A stretch of 64,000 nucleotides of DNA from an uncultured Eubacteriales bacterium (GCA_900539725.1 UQDI01000001.1:1-64000); one strand, 5' to 3'; shown: positions 1-9,456, numbered from the stretch's first letter. A program made the numbers and translations. The notes: generated by a model from the sequence alone, not told the origin.

Positions 1-57
1 CCTTCTATGTCTTATATATACCCAACAAATGTGTATTTTAAGAGGTTTTAAGCAAAA

Positions 58-93
58 AAAGTAGGCATAATTTTTAAAAAATATGCCTACTTT
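58..93. repeat. Perfect inverted repeat upstream of recJ
   Basis: An 11-bp perfect stem (positions 58-68 and 83-93, AAAGTAGGCAT with its complement) encloses an AT-only stretch that can pair further. It has A-tracts on the left and TTT on the right. It may be a terminator of an unseen upstream gene or a dispersed repeat. A second hairpin follows 13 nt later. Confidence 0.55.
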
Positions 94-106
94 GTCAACA
101 GTCTGT

Positions 107-137
107 GGCCTAGATTATATCTAGGCCTTTTCTTTTT
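107..137 (+). terminator. Intrinsic terminator of the gene preceding the window
   Basis: The 8-bp perfect stem GGCCTAGA / TCTAGGCC (107-114 and 120-127) has loop TTATA and is followed by TTTTCTTTTT. This is the form of a rho-independent terminator and separates recJ from whatever lies to the left. Positions 138-234 are AT-rich with no gene that I can see. Confidence 0.75.
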
Positions 138-234
138 ATCACAGAATTGAGTACTTATTTATCACGGACTAATATTCAAAACTTTAAGATTTTGTATATT
201 ACTTTTTTATATAGATTTACTTTATAAAAAATGC

Positions 235-263
235 TTTTAATATGAAGCAATTTATGATATAAT
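235..263 (+). promoter_or_regulatory. Probable sigma-A promoter of the recJ operon
   Basis: A consensus -10 TATAAT (258-263) sits 29 nt before the recJ ATG. At 17-nt spacing the -35 is TTTTAA, a weak match. The assignment rests mainly on the -10 box and on the terminator just upstream. Confidence 0.5.
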
Positions 264-291
264 AATTAAATATAGATAATGGGGTTATTGT

Positions 292-2043
292 ATGCAAAAA
301 TGGTTTTTGAAAAACAGAAATGCTGAGAATTATTCGGCGGTTAAGAGCATAGTAAAGGATGATCTACTAGCAAAAGTTCTTTGCAATAGAGGCGTTGTCG
401 ATGCTGATGAAGTCATTGATTACTTAAACGATGACTACACTAAGATTTACAGAACTGATGGCCTTTCAGATATGGACGTGGCGCGCGAAATTATTAAGGA
501 CGCTATCGAGAATCATAAAAAAATCAGAATTGTTGGTGATTATGACTCGGACGGCATCATGTCTACTACGCTTTTACTTAGAAGTCTTAAGTCCTTTGGG
601 GCGGAGGCTAGTTTTGAAGTGCCTGACAGAAAGGCGGATGGCTACGGCATCAATAAGCGTATAGTTGATGGCTGCATTAAAGATGATGTAGCAGTCATAA
701 TTACTTGTGACAATGGTGTATCAGCCTTTGAAGCAGTGAAATATGCTAAGGATAACGGCATAAATGTCATTGTTACCGATCACCATTTACCAAAAATTGA
801 AGATGGCAAAGAGATTTCTGTTGAAGCGGATGCAATAATTGACCCAAAAGTTGAAAAATCATCCTATCCATTCAAGGAGATATGCGGAGCCTTTGTCGCT
901 TTTAAATTAATTACATATATTAGCAAAGACTACGACTTTAATCCTGATTTAATTGATGAAATTATTCAGTATGCAGCTTTTGCGACTGTAACAGACATCA
1001 TGCCGCTACTTGATGAAAACCGTGACCTTGTAAAGAGAGGCCTACAGCTAATGAACTCAAGACCAGCCAAGGTATTCTATCACTTGAAGAACGAGTTAAA
1101 AGTTGATAAGGAGATAAATGTATTTCATATTGGCTTCATCTTGGGACCATCAGTCAACGCAATAGGCAGGCTAAGTAATGCAAATCACGCAATTGCGGCC
1201 TTTGAGTCTTGTGATGATGATAGTATAATTGCCATTTGCAAGGAATTATACGCTCTTAATCAAGAGAGAAAAGATTTGACAGAGCTTGGCTACGATGTGG
1301 CAATAAAAGAGATAGAAGCAGATGAGGCTTTTGAGGACAAGGACATAATCATAGTTAAATCCAAAGATATAGAAAGAAGCGTCGCGGGTATTGTTGCTGG
1401 AAGGCTTAAGGAAAGGTATTACAAACCAGCCATAGCCTTATATGAAGAAGATGGCGTTCTATATGGTTCGGCAAGGTCTATTGAGGAATACAATATATTT
1501 GACGAGTTAAACAAGGCGAAGGAGCTTTTAAATAGCTTTGGCGGACATAAACTGGCGGCGGGCTTAGAGCTTAAGCTTGATAATTATGACGATTTTGTCA
1601 GATTTTTAAATGAAAATTCGGCTCTAACAGATGAGGATAAGATAGAAAAGATATATATCGATGCCTTTTATCCAATTGATTTTCAAAAGTTTTCGACTTA
1701 CGACACAATTGAAAAGTTAAAACCATTTGGAGAGAAGAACCCTGCGGTACTATTTGCTGATAAAGACCTTGTTTTAAAGGATATAAGCGTTTTTGGACAG
1801 AATCGCAGCGTGATAAAGCTAAAATTCAGAACTAAGCTTGATAATATAATGATGGCTATACTATTCTACAAGGAAGATGAACTTAAAAAAGACTACGAAG
1901 ATCAGTTTAACTCTGATATATACAGGGATTTAGCAAGTGGCAAGGAGATAATTATGGACATTTGCTACAATCTTAGGATTAATGAGTACATGAATAATAA
2001 AAATCTTGAGATAAATATTAAGCACTTTAGATTTAGGAGGTGA
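292..2043 (+). CDS. recJ: Single-stranded-DNA-specific exonuclease RecJ
   Basis: Mn/Mg-dependent 5'-3' ssDNA exonuclease of recombination and mismatch/base-excision repair, acting in the cytoplasm. The 583-residue product has the DHH phosphoesterase motifs DYDSDG (83-88) and TDHH (162-165), a DHHA1 domain with GGHKLAAG (about 417-424), and a C-terminal OB-like region. Length is normal for the compact Firmicute form. The ATG at 292 follows a weak GGGG ribosome site. The next gene, relA, starts 4 nt after the TGA stop, so the two are probably co-transcribed. Family assignment is secure; the repair role is from family knowledge. Confidence 0.95.
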   Translation: MQKWFLKNRNAENYSAVKSIVKDDLLAKVLCNRGVVDADEVIDYLNDDYTKIYRTDGLSDMDVAREIIKDAIENHKKIRIVGDYDSDGIMSTTLLLRSLKSFGAEASFEVPDRKADGYGINKRIVDGCIKDDVAVIITCDNGVSAFEAVKYAKDNGINVIVTDHHLPKIEDGKEISVEADAIIDPKVEKSSYPFKEICGAFVAFKLITYISKDYDFNPDLIDEIIQYAAFATVTDIMPLLDENRDLVKRGLQLMNSRPAKVFYHLKNELKVDKEINVFHIGFILGPSVNAIGRLSNANHAIAAFESCDDDSIIAICKELYALNQERKDLTELGYDVAIKEIEADEAFEDKDIIIVKSKDIERSVAGIVAGRLKERYYKPAIALYEEDGVLYGSARSIEEYNIFDELNKAKELLNSFGGHKLAAGLELKLDNYDDFVRFLNENSALTDEDKIEKIYIDAFYPIDFQKFSTYDTIEKLKPFGEKNPAVLFADKDLVLKDISVFGQNRSVIKLKFRTKLDNIMMAILFYKEDELKKDYEDQFNSDIYRDLASGKEIIMDICYNLRINEYMNNKNLEINIKHFRFRR

Positions 2044-2047
2044 GCTT

Positions 2048-4192
2048 ATGATAGAAGATTTAATCAAAATTATTGAAAAATACATGACTGAAGAGGAAGT
2101 AGCCTTTGTTATGAAGGCTTATGAATATGCTAAAATGATGCATAAGGATCAAAAGAGAAAGTCCGGCGAGCCTTATATAATTCACCCTGTCAATGTCGCT
2201 ATCATACTCGCTGACCTAGATATGGACGTCGAGACCATCATAGCTGCGCTTCTTCATGACGTGGTTGAGGATACGTCTGCGACTTATGATGATGTAAAGA
2301 ACATGTTCTCAGAGGACATCGCAAATATTGTCGATGGCGTAACAAAGTTAAATAAATTAAATTACAAGAGCTCTGAAGATTTTCAAGCGGAAAACCTTAG
2401 AAAGATGATTCTTGCTATGAATAATGACATCAGAGTCATTATTGTAAAGCTTGCAGACAGGCTACATAACCTTCGTACACTTGAGTATATGAACGAAGAA
2501 AAGCAAAAGCAAAAGGCTAAGGAAACTATAGAGATATATGCGCCACTTGCTGGCAGGCTCGGAATTTTCAAGATTAAGTGGGAGCTTGAAGATTTATCTT
2601 TAAGGTATCTTGATCCAGAAGGCTACTACGACTTGGTTGAGAAGATCAACAAGAAGAGGAGCGAACGCGAGAAAGAGATCAATGAGATTATAAAGGCTAT
2701 ATCAACTGAGCTTGATAAGCAAGAGCTTCACTACGACATAAGCGGTAGACCGAAGAATTTCTACAGCATATACAAGAAGATGAATGGCAAGAACAAGAGC
2801 TTTGAGAGCATATATGATTTAATTGCCGTGAGGATTTTGGTCGACACGGTTAAGGATTGCTACGCTGTTTTAGGTATAGTTCACTCCATGTGGAAGCCGC
2901 TTCCAGGCAGATTCAAAGACTACATAGCTATGCCTAAGCCAAACATGTATCAATCCTTGCATACAACTGTTATTTCTGACACTGGCGAGATATTTGAGAT
3001 ACAGATTAGGACTTATGAAATGCATGAAGTGGCCGAATACGGTATCGCTGCGCATTGGAAATATAAAGGTGGCAAGGCTCAAGGCAAGGACGTTGATAAC
3101 AAGCTTGACTGGCTAAGGCAATTGCTTGAATGGCAAAAAGACTTAAAGGATCCAAAAGAATTTATTGATACGTTAAAGATAGACTTTTTCGATGACGAGG
3201 TTTTTGTTTTCACGCCTAATGGTGATGTTGTCGACCTTCCAGAAGGCTCGACTCCAGTCGACTTTGCCTATAGAGTACACACAGGCGTTGGTAACACTTG
3301 TGTTGGAGCTAAAGTTGACTCAAGGATAGTCCCACTAAACTATAAGCTTAAGAATGGTAATATAGTTGAGATTATCACGCAAAAGTCAGCTTCTGGTCCA
3401 AGTAGAGACTGGCTAAAATTTGTAAAGAGCCCAAGAGCTAAACAAAAGATTAAACAATGGTTCAAGTCTAAAGAAAAAGACATCAGCATAGAGAAGGGCA
3501 AGGAGCTATTTGATAGAGAAGCGAAAAAGCTTGGACTTGATACAAATATTCTTGATAATGAAAAGATTTATAATAAATTAGCAAAAGAGCTTTCAATTAA
3601 CTCGGCAGATGATTTGTTCGCATCCATTGGCTATGGCAATTTTAAAGAAAAACTAGTTATTAATAAGATTTTAAATATTAAAAATGCTATAGAAAATATT
3701 GGTCTAACAAAGAACGAGGACGACTACCTAAAGAGCTCTTCATCGAAGAAAGATGCTACAGGCGTTAAAATCGATGGCCTTGAGGGCATGAAGATAAAGT
3801 TTGCCAAGTGCTGTAACCCAGTGCCCGGCGATGAAATCATTGGTTTTGTTACTAGAGGCTATGGTGTTTCTATACACAGGAAGGACTGCACAAACATTGC
3901 CAATTTCTTAGACTCAGACAGATGCCTTGAGGCAGAATGGGATGCTGCATCGATTGAAAAGTTCCTTGCAAATGTTACAATCAGAGCGGTTGACAGGACA
4001 GGAATACTTTCAGAGATAACTGCTATGGCGAAAGAAGCAAATGTTGGTATACAATCACTTAGTGCAAAGAGCAATACCATTAGCGATATATTTATATATT
4101 TGACATTTGAAGTCGTAGGAAAGGATGAGCTTGACAAGATGATACAAAAGCTTAAGACTATAAACGGCATTTTAGATGTGTACAGGTCATAG
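2048..4192 (+). CDS. relA: Bifunctional (p)ppGpp synthetase/hydrolase RelA/SpoT (Rel)
   Basis: Makes and degrades the stringent-response alarmone (p)ppGpp. At 714 residues it has the full long-Rel layout. The N-terminal HD hydrolase carries the intact HDVVEDT motif (70-76), so hydrolysis is expected. Then come the synthetase domain with GRPKNFYSIYKKM, a TGS domain starting near residue 380 (DEVFVFTPNGDVVDLP), a CC-containing zinc-finger region near 588 (KCCNPVPGDEIIGF) and a C-terminal ACT domain. An AGGAGGTGAG ribosome site overlaps the recJ stop. It is followed 2 nt later by dtd, the usual relA-dtd pair of Firmicutes. Confidence 0.96.
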   Translation: MIEDLIKIIEKYMTEEEVAFVMKAYEYAKMMHKDQKRKSGEPYIIHPVNVAIILADLDMDVETIIAALLHDVVEDTSATYDDVKNMFSEDIANIVDGVTKLNKLNYKSSEDFQAENLRKMILAMNNDIRVIIVKLADRLHNLRTLEYMNEEKQKQKAKETIEIYAPLAGRLGIFKIKWELEDLSLRYLDPEGYYDLVEKINKKRSEREKEINEIIKAISTELDKQELHYDISGRPKNFYSIYKKMNGKNKSFESIYDLIAVRILVDTVKDCYAVLGIVHSMWKPLPGRFKDYIAMPKPNMYQSLHTTVISDTGEIFEIQIRTYEMHEVAEYGIAAHWKYKGGKAQGKDVDNKLDWLRQLLEWQKDLKDPKEFIDTLKIDFFDDEVFVFTPNGDVVDLPEGSTPVDFAYRVHTGVGNTCVGAKVDSRIVPLNYKLKNGNIVEIITQKSASGPSRDWLKFVKSPRAKQKIKQWFKSKEKDISIEKGKELFDREAKKLGLDTNILDNEKIYNKLAKELSINSADDLFASIGYGNFKEKLVINKILNIKNAIENIGLTKNEDDYLKSSSSKKDATGVKIDGLEGMKIKFAKCCNPVPGDEIIGFVTRGYGVSIHRKDCTNIANFLDSDRCLEAEWDAASIEKFLANVTIRAVDRTGILSEITAMAKEANVGIQSLSAKSNTISDIFIYLTFEVVGKDELDKMIQKLKTINGILDVYRS

Positions 4193-4194
4193 AT

Positions 4195-4644
4195 ATGAGA
4201 GCAGTTGTACAAAGAGTAGAAGAAACTCGTTTAGAAGTTGATGAAAAAGTAATTAGCAAGATTAATGGCGGACTTTTGGTCTATATCGCTGTTGAAGATG
4301 ACGATACAGAGGCAGATCTTGATTATATCATCAAAAAAGTGACTAATCTAAGGATATTTTCTGACGAAGATGACAAGATGAATCTATCTGTTCAAGACAT
4401 AGGTGGCGAGATACTTCTTGTTTCGCAGTTCACTTTATATGGTGACGCGAGAAAGGGCAATAGACCAAACTTTATGAAGAGCGCCAAGGCTGAAAAGGCT
4501 GAGAGCTATTACGAAATATTTAAAGAAAAGCTAAAGGCAAGTGGAATAAAATATCAATCGGGCGTTTTTGGAGCGGATATGCATATACATGCACATCTAT
4601 CGGGACCGGTTACTATATTATTAGATTCAAAGAAGGAGTTTTAG
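4195..4644 (+). CDS. dtd: D-aminoacyl-tRNA deacylase
   Basis: Hydrolyses D-aminoacyl-tRNA (and glycine mischarged on tRNA-Ala), protecting translation. The 149-residue protein has the two DTD signatures: SQFTLYGDARKGNRP in the middle, and near the C-terminus SGPVTILLD, which carries the Gly-Pro pair that selects against L-amino acids. It starts 2 nt after relA, and the next gene begins directly after its TAG. The typical relA-dtd-MBL-hemZ order supports the call. Confidence 0.95.
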   Translation: MRAVVQRVEETRLEVDEKVISKINGGLLVYIAVEDDDTEADLDYIIKKVTNLRIFSDEDDKMNLSVQDIGGEILLVSQFTLYGDARKGNRPNFMKSAKAEKAESYYEIFKEKLKASGIKYQSGVFGADMHIHAHLSGPVTILLDSKKEF

Positions 4645-5274
4645 ATGAATATTTTTAAGAAAAATGTTGGGGTTTATGGATCAAATTCATATATCATCAG
4701 TAATGATGCTGGCGACGCCATAATCATAGACGTTGGTGGTAGCGCTGATGATTTATACGCTTACATCAAAGAGCATAATTTAAATCTAAAAGCAATACTA
4801 CTTACACATGGTCACTTTGATCACGTTTTGGGCGTAAACGCTTTGAGAAAATTAACAGGAGCACTATCTTATATATCTAAAGACGATTTAGAGATGACGC
4901 AAAAAACTGATTTTATGCTAAATGACAAGATGAGAAATTATATCGACGAGCCCATCAATATAGATAACACGATTGATGAAGAAGGCAGTTTGAAATTTGG
5001 CGATATCGAAGTTAATGTGATTAAGACACCAGGCCACACAAAGGGCGGCCTAACATATCAAATTGAGGACGGCTTATTTGTTGGCGACACAATATTTTTC
5101 CACTCAGTTGGTAGAAGCGACCTTTATGGTGGCAATGAAGCTGAACTAATTGACTCTGTTAATAGAGTTTTGGCTTTAGAGGGTAATTACACAATATATC
5201 CAGGTCACAGCATGAACACATCATCTGATGAAGAAAGGGCAAATAATCCTTACGTAAATGCTAAGAGAAGCTAG
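4645..5274 (+). CDS. Metallo-beta-lactamase-fold hydrolase (YcbL/glyoxalase-II-like)
   Basis: This 209-residue cytoplasmic hydrolase has the binuclear metal motif THGHFDHVLG (HxHxDH), the downstream ligands in TPGHTKGG and VGDTIF, and a final PGHS. It resembles hydroxyacylglutathione hydrolase-like YcbL/YqgX proteins. The real substrate is unknown; low-molecular-weight thioesters are a family-based guess. The gene starts on the base after the dtd stop and its last 17 nt overlap hemZ, so it belongs to the recJ-relA operon. Confidence 0.85.
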   Translation: MNIFKKNVGVYGSNSYIISNDAGDAIIIDVGGSADDLYAYIKEHNLNLKAILLTHGHFDHVLGVNALRKLTGALSYISKDDLEMTQKTDFMLNDKMRNYIDEPINIDNTIDEEGSLKFGDIEVNVIKTPGHTKGGLTYQIEDGLFVGDTIFFHSVGRSDLYGGNEAELIDSVNRVLALEGNYTIYPGHSMNTSSDEERANNPYVNAKRS

Positions 5275-6520
5275 TATAAAGAGGATAAAGGAGCTCTTTT
5301 GGGAGTTTCAAAACATAAGACCCGGTATTTCTTATGAGATTTTGGATGATGGTGTGAAATTTTCTATAGATGGCAAAGAGAGGACGCTTACGGGTTTTGA
5401 GGCGCTTAGAAATAATGAGATGAAATCTCTTATATATAAGGAGTTCTTAAAGGAAGGCCTAAGTCTTCCTTGGGGTATACTTACTGGCATTAAGCCACTA
5501 AAGCTATATGCCAAGGCAGATGACAAAGAGGCTTTCAAAGAAAAATTTTTTATCTCAGATGAAAAGTTTGAGCTAATGGAGAGAACTTTTAGAAATCAGC
5601 ATCTTAACTTTGAGCCGAAATATAGCTTGTATATACACATACCATTTTGCAAAGGGATTTGCTCCTACTGTTCATTTTACACAAACGATATAACAAAGAA
5701 AGCTTATGATTTTACTAAGTACATTGACGCTGTGATCGATGAGATGAAGATTGAGAGCAAAATTAGAGATATATCGGAGCCGGACAGCATATACATAGGT
5801 GGCGGAACACCATCTGCAATTGATAAGGCTAATACCCAAAGGCTTTTAAAATACATTAATGAGAATTATAAATTTAAAGAGCTGACATTTGAGTGCGGCA
5901 GAGCCGATACTATGGATAAGGAGCTACTTGATATACTTGATATATATGGTGTAAGTAGGATCTGCATCAATCCGCAGACTATGAATGAAGAGACGCTCAA
6001 AAGAGTTCACAGAAATGCTGGCCTTGATGAGCTTTATAAGGTTTATGAACTTGCTAGAGGATATGATTTTGATATCAATATGGATCTTATCATTGGTCTT
6101 GAAGGTGAAAGCAAAAATGATTACATTAACTCGGTTAAAAAGCTTATAGCTATGAGGCCTGAGTCGATTACCATACACAATTTAGCTCTAAAAAGAAGGG
6201 CAGTTCTAGCTCAAAATGATTTTAAGCTCGAAAATATTGATTTATCTAAAGAAATTTATGCCAGGCTTTATGAGGCGGGCTACGAGCCTTACTACATGTA
6301 CAGGCAGAAGATGACTAACTCAAATCTAGAGAATGTAGCTTTTTCACTAAGGGGCAAGGCGTCTATTTACAATGTGATTTCGATGAACGATTTGACAAGC
6401 ATATACGCTTTTGGCGCTGGAGCCGTATCAAAATACATTGACAAGGACAATTTAGAGCGCAAATTTAATTACAAAGACATTGATTTGTATATAAAAAACG
6501 TTTATAATAAAGATATATAG
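5258..6520 (+). CDS. hemZ: HemZ-type radical SAM protein (coproporphyrinogen dehydrogenase-like)
   Basis: Radical SAM enzyme of 420 residues. The N-terminal domain carries LPWGILTGIKPLKL, a hallmark of the HemZ branch. The cluster-binding motif is CKGICSYCSF (Cys about 131, 135, 138), followed by GGGTPSAID and ECGRADT. HemZ was described as an oxygen-independent coproporphyrinogen III oxidase, but close relatives include heme chaperones (HemW) and proteins in heme-less anaerobes, so the substrate here is uncertain. No other heme gene is in the window. The ATG at 5258 lies inside the preceding gene and has no clear ribosome site, suggesting translational coupling. Confidence 0.8.
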   Translation: MLREASIKRIKELFWEFQNIRPGISYEILDDGVKFSIDGKERTLTGFEALRNNEMKSLIYKEFLKEGLSLPWGILTGIKPLKLYAKADDKEAFKEKFFISDEKFELMERTFRNQHLNFEPKYSLYIHIPFCKGICSYCSFYTNDITKKAYDFTKYIDAVIDEMKIESKIRDISEPDSIYIGGGTPSAIDKANTQRLLKYINENYKFKELTFECGRADTMDKELLDILDIYGVSRICINPQTMNEETLKRVHRNAGLDELYKVYELARGYDFDINMDLIIGLEGESKNDYINSVKKLIAMRPESITIHNLALKRRAVLAQNDFKLENIDLSKEIYARLYEAGYEPYYMYRQKMTNSNLENVAFSLRGKASIYNVISMNDLTSIYAFGAGAVSKYIDKDNLERKFNYKDIDLYIKNVYNKDI

Positions 6521-6538
6521 ATTATTGGGAGGATATTT

Positions 6539-8332
6539 ATGGAAACAATGGGAAACTTACGCAGGAGTGACTACTGCGGGGAACTAAGGATGAAGGACAT
6601 AGAAAGGGAAGTTGTACTAATGGGTTGGGTGCAAACTCAAAGAAACTTAGGACAACTTATCTTTGTTGACATAAGAGACATCAGTGGTATATCACAAGTT
6701 GTTTTTGATGAGACCATCACTAAGGATGTCTTCGAAAAGGCCAAGGGACTTAAGGGCGAATACGTTATAGCCGTTAGAGGCAAGGTTAGAGAGAGATCTC
6801 AAAAGAACCCACATATCCCAACTGGCGATATCGAAATTTTAGCCGAAGAGCTTAAAATACTTGATACAGCTCAAACTCCACCTATTTACGTAAAAGACGA
6901 TGACAATGTAGGCGAGCAAATGAGATTAAAATACAGATTCTTAGACCTAAGAAAGCCATTCATGCAAAAAACTCTTATGACAAGAGCAAAAATTTATAAA
7001 GCTTTCAGAGACTTTTTAAATGACAACAGATTTATAGAGATAGAAACACCTATACTTGGCAAATCAACTCCAGAAGGAGCTAGAGACTATATCGTTCCAA
7101 GTAGAGTTAACCCTGGAAAGTTCTTTGCCTTACCACAATCACCACAATTGTTTAAGCAATTACTAATGGTTTCAGGCATGGATAGATACTACCAAATCAC
7201 TAAGTGCTTCAGAGACGAAGACCTTAGAGCCAACAGACAACCAGAGTTTACTCAAGTCGATATCGAAATGAGTTTTGTTGATGAAGACGATGTTATGTCA
7301 ATCAATGAAAAGCTTATAGCACATATATTTAAAGAAATTTTGGATATAGATATCAAGCTTCCTTTAAGAAGAATGCCGTTTGATGAAGCGATGGATAAGT
7401 ATGGCGTGGATAAACCGGACTTAAGATTTGGTTTCTTGATTCACGACGTGAGCAGCATATTCAAAAACAGCGGCTTTAAGTTGTTTAAAGATACTGTTGA
7501 CGCTGGCAATATGGTTAATGCAATCAACGTTGACGGCTACCAAGATAAATTCACTAGAAAAGATATTACTAAGCTAGAAGACTTCGCAAAGACATTCGGA
7601 GCAAAGGGACTTGCTTGGGTTAAGTATGTAGATAATGAATTTACTGGTCCTATAGCAAAATTCTTTACTGATGAAGAAAAAGAAGCTCTTATTAAAGAGA
7701 TGGATATAAAGAACAACGACCTAATTTTATTCGTTGCAGATAAAAAATCCATTGTTAAGAAGACACTTGGTAACTTAAGAAATGAAATAGCAAAAGAATT
7801 AAATTTAAATGATCCAGATAAGTTTGAACTACTTTGGATCACAGACTTCCCATTATTCGAATACAGCGAAGAAGAAGGCAGATACATGGCTATGCACCAT
7901 CCATTCACGCATCCTAAGATTGAGGACATACCATATATCGAAGAAAGAAAAGATACTGTTAAGGCAAAAGCGTACGATATCGTTATCAACGGCGAAGAAA
8001 TTGGCGGAGGCAGTATAAGAATCAATAACTCTGATTTACAAGAAAAGATGTTCAAGGCACTTGGCTTTACTAAGGAAAGAGCTGAAGAACAATTTGGTTT
8101 CTTCATCGAAGCCTTCAAGTATGGAGCTCCACCACATGGAGGCATTGCCTATGGTCTAGATAGATTTGTTCAATTACTTACAAAGCATGACAATATCAAA
8201 GACGTTATCGCTTTCCCTAAGACACAATCAGCAACAGACCTATTGACAGGAGCACCAAGTGAAGTTGATGACAAGCAATTACATGAAGTATCAATAAAGG
8301 TTGATGTGGATGAAGCCGCAAAGAACGATTAG
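6539..8332 (+). CDS. aspS: Aspartyl-tRNA synthetase
   Basis: Class II synthetase charging tRNA-Asp. The 597-residue protein has an N-terminal OB anticodon-binding domain, a class II catalytic core interrupted by the bacterial GAD insertion, motif 2 beginning FRDEDLRANRQPEFTQ (about 224-239) and motif 3 near the end (GGIAYGLDRFVQLL). The usual motif-2 sequence I know is RADRQ; here residue 232 is Asn, which may matter or may be lineage variation. ATG at 6539 follows a GGGAGG ribosome site. The 3' end overlaps tcdA. Unlike many Firmicutes, hisS does not precede it. Confidence 0.96.
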   Translation: METMGNLRRSDYCGELRMKDIEREVVLMGWVQTQRNLGQLIFVDIRDISGISQVVFDETITKDVFEKAKGLKGEYVIAVRGKVRERSQKNPHIPTGDIEILAEELKILDTAQTPPIYVKDDDNVGEQMRLKYRFLDLRKPFMQKTLMTRAKIYKAFRDFLNDNRFIEIETPILGKSTPEGARDYIVPSRVNPGKFFALPQSPQLFKQLLMVSGMDRYYQITKCFRDEDLRANRQPEFTQVDIEMSFVDEDDVMSINEKLIAHIFKEILDIDIKLPLRRMPFDEAMDKYGVDKPDLRFGFLIHDVSSIFKNSGFKLFKDTVDAGNMVNAINVDGYQDKFTRKDITKLEDFAKTFGAKGLAWVKYVDNEFTGPIAKFFTDEEKEALIKEMDIKNNDLILFVADKKSIVKKTLGNLRNEIAKELNLNDPDKFELLWITDFPLFEYSEEEGRYMAMHHPFTHPKIEDIPYIEERKDTVKAKAYDIVINGEEIGGGSIRINNSDLQEKMFKALGFTKERAEEQFGFFIEAFKYGAPPHGGIAYGLDRFVQLLTKHDNIKDVIAFPKTQSATDLLTGAPSEVDDKQLHEVSIKVDVDEAAKND

Positions 8333-9017
8333 GACGAGAGTTGTATTAGGAGACGAAGTTTACAATAGTTTTAAAGATGTAAATGTTTTAATAGTAGGCA
8401 TAGGCGGCGTTGGCTCATTTACTTTAGAATCCTTAGTTCGCTTTGGTATAGAGCATATAACTATAGTTGATTACGATACGGTAAGTGAATCCAATATCAA
8501 TAGGCAGATATTAGCCCTTGAAGATACCATTGGCAAGAAAAAAGTCGATGTCATGAGGGAAAGACTACTTAAGATTAATGACGAACTCGATATAAGATGC
8601 ATAGACAAGATTTATTCAAAAGAGATAAATGACGAGATATTCGATAGAGACTACGATTATGTAGTAGACGCCATTGACATGCTAAAAAATAAAATTGAGC
8701 TGATTGAGACTTGTATAGAAAAGGACATAAAGATTATCAGCGCAATGGGCTGCGGCAACAAGCTTGATCCGACTAAGCTTGAGATATCAACACTTGATAA
8801 GACGAGCGTCTGCCCATTAGCAAGAAAGTTAAGACAAAAGATAGATAAAAAAGTACAGAAGAAGATAAATGTAGTTTATTCAAAAGAACTACCCATAGAG
8901 AAAAAATTAAAGGATGATGATAAGGTGGTGACAGGGTCGATATCCTTTGTAACAGCTACAGGCGGCTTATTAATCGCGTCTAAGCTTGTTAACGACCTAT
9001 TAGATGGAAGAAAATGA
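8310..9017 (+). CDS. tcdA: tRNA threonylcarbamoyladenosine dehydratase (TcdA/CsdL)
   Basis: ThiF/E1-like ATP-dependent enzyme that cyclises t6A37 of tRNA to ct6A. It has the Rossmann nucleotide motif GIGGVGS near the N-terminus, the E1-type Arg/Asn region (SNINRQ) and DAIDMLKNKIELI. Possible starts are TTG 8301, ATG 8304 and ATG 8310; I chose 8310 because AAAGG lies 9 nt upstream and the family has a short N-terminus. The start lies inside the aspS end (23-nt overlap), an association known in Firmicutes. About 235 residues, normal. Confidence 0.88.
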   Translation: MKPQRTIRTRVVLGDEVYNSFKDVNVLIVGIGGVGSFTLESLVRFGIEHITIVDYDTVSESNINRQILALEDTIGKKKVDVMRERLLKINDELDIRCIDKIYSKEINDEIFDRDYDYVVDAIDMLKNKIELIETCIEKDIKIISAMGCGNKLDPTKLEISTLDKTSVCPLARKLRQKIDKKVQKKINVVYSKELPIEKKLKDDDKVVTGSISFVTATGGLLIASKLVNDLLDGRK

Positions 9018-9432
9018 AAGCATAGGTAGAATTATTAAGATAGAGGCTGGCGAAATGCTAATCTCTATGAAGAGAGACTCGGCTTGCGGCTCGTGTGAAT
9101 CGTGTGCTGCTGGATGCGAAGCAAAAGAGCACATAATTAAAGCAAAGCCAAGAGCAAATTACAATGTAGGCGATTTAGTATCTATAAAAGTCGATTCAAG
9201 AAAGATGCTTAGAGGGGTAATGATGGTTTATTTAGTGCCACTACTAGCATTTTTGATAGGAATTTTTGCTTCAAACTATATTTTTAATAAATTAAGCTTT
9301 AAAGTTCCTGATTTTTATAGTATAATAATGGGTGTAGTCCTACTATTAATATCTCTAGTCATAGTTAAGTCATATGACAAAAGATATTCTAAGGAGGATA
9401 ATGATTTATTAATCATAAATAAGCTAAATTAA
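9004..9432 (+). CDS. RseC/MucC-like membrane protein (SoxR-reducing system family)
   Basis: The 142-residue protein has an N-terminal cytoplasmic domain with a compact cysteine cluster CGSCESCAAGC (about residues 28-38) and two transmembrane helices (about 70-88 and 98-118). This matches the RseC/MucC family, which in proteobacteria works with Rnf-type electron transfer to reduce SoxR. In anaerobic Firmicutes the role is not established and may be redox-related. It overlaps the tcdA end by 14 nt and lies 24 nt before glyA. The family call is good; the function is open. Confidence 0.75.
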   Translation: MEENESIGRIIKIEAGEMLISMKRDSACGSCESCAAGCEAKEHIIKAKPRANYNVGDLVSIKVDSRKMLRGVMMVYLVPLLAFLIGIFASNYIFNKLSFKVPDFYSIIMGVVLLLISLVIVKSYDKRYSKEDNDLLIINKLN

Positions 9433-9456
9433 TTTAATTAAAGGGAGGAAATTAAC

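Noticed and set aside
7537..8145. 202-codon open frame on the - strand inside aspS
   Set aside because: It is the antisense shadow of a conserved gene, with Ser/Leu-rich composition, no ribosome site and no family resemblance.
9433..9456. Glycine or THF riboswitch before glyA
   Set aside because: Only 24 nt separate the genes, too short for any known riboswitch.
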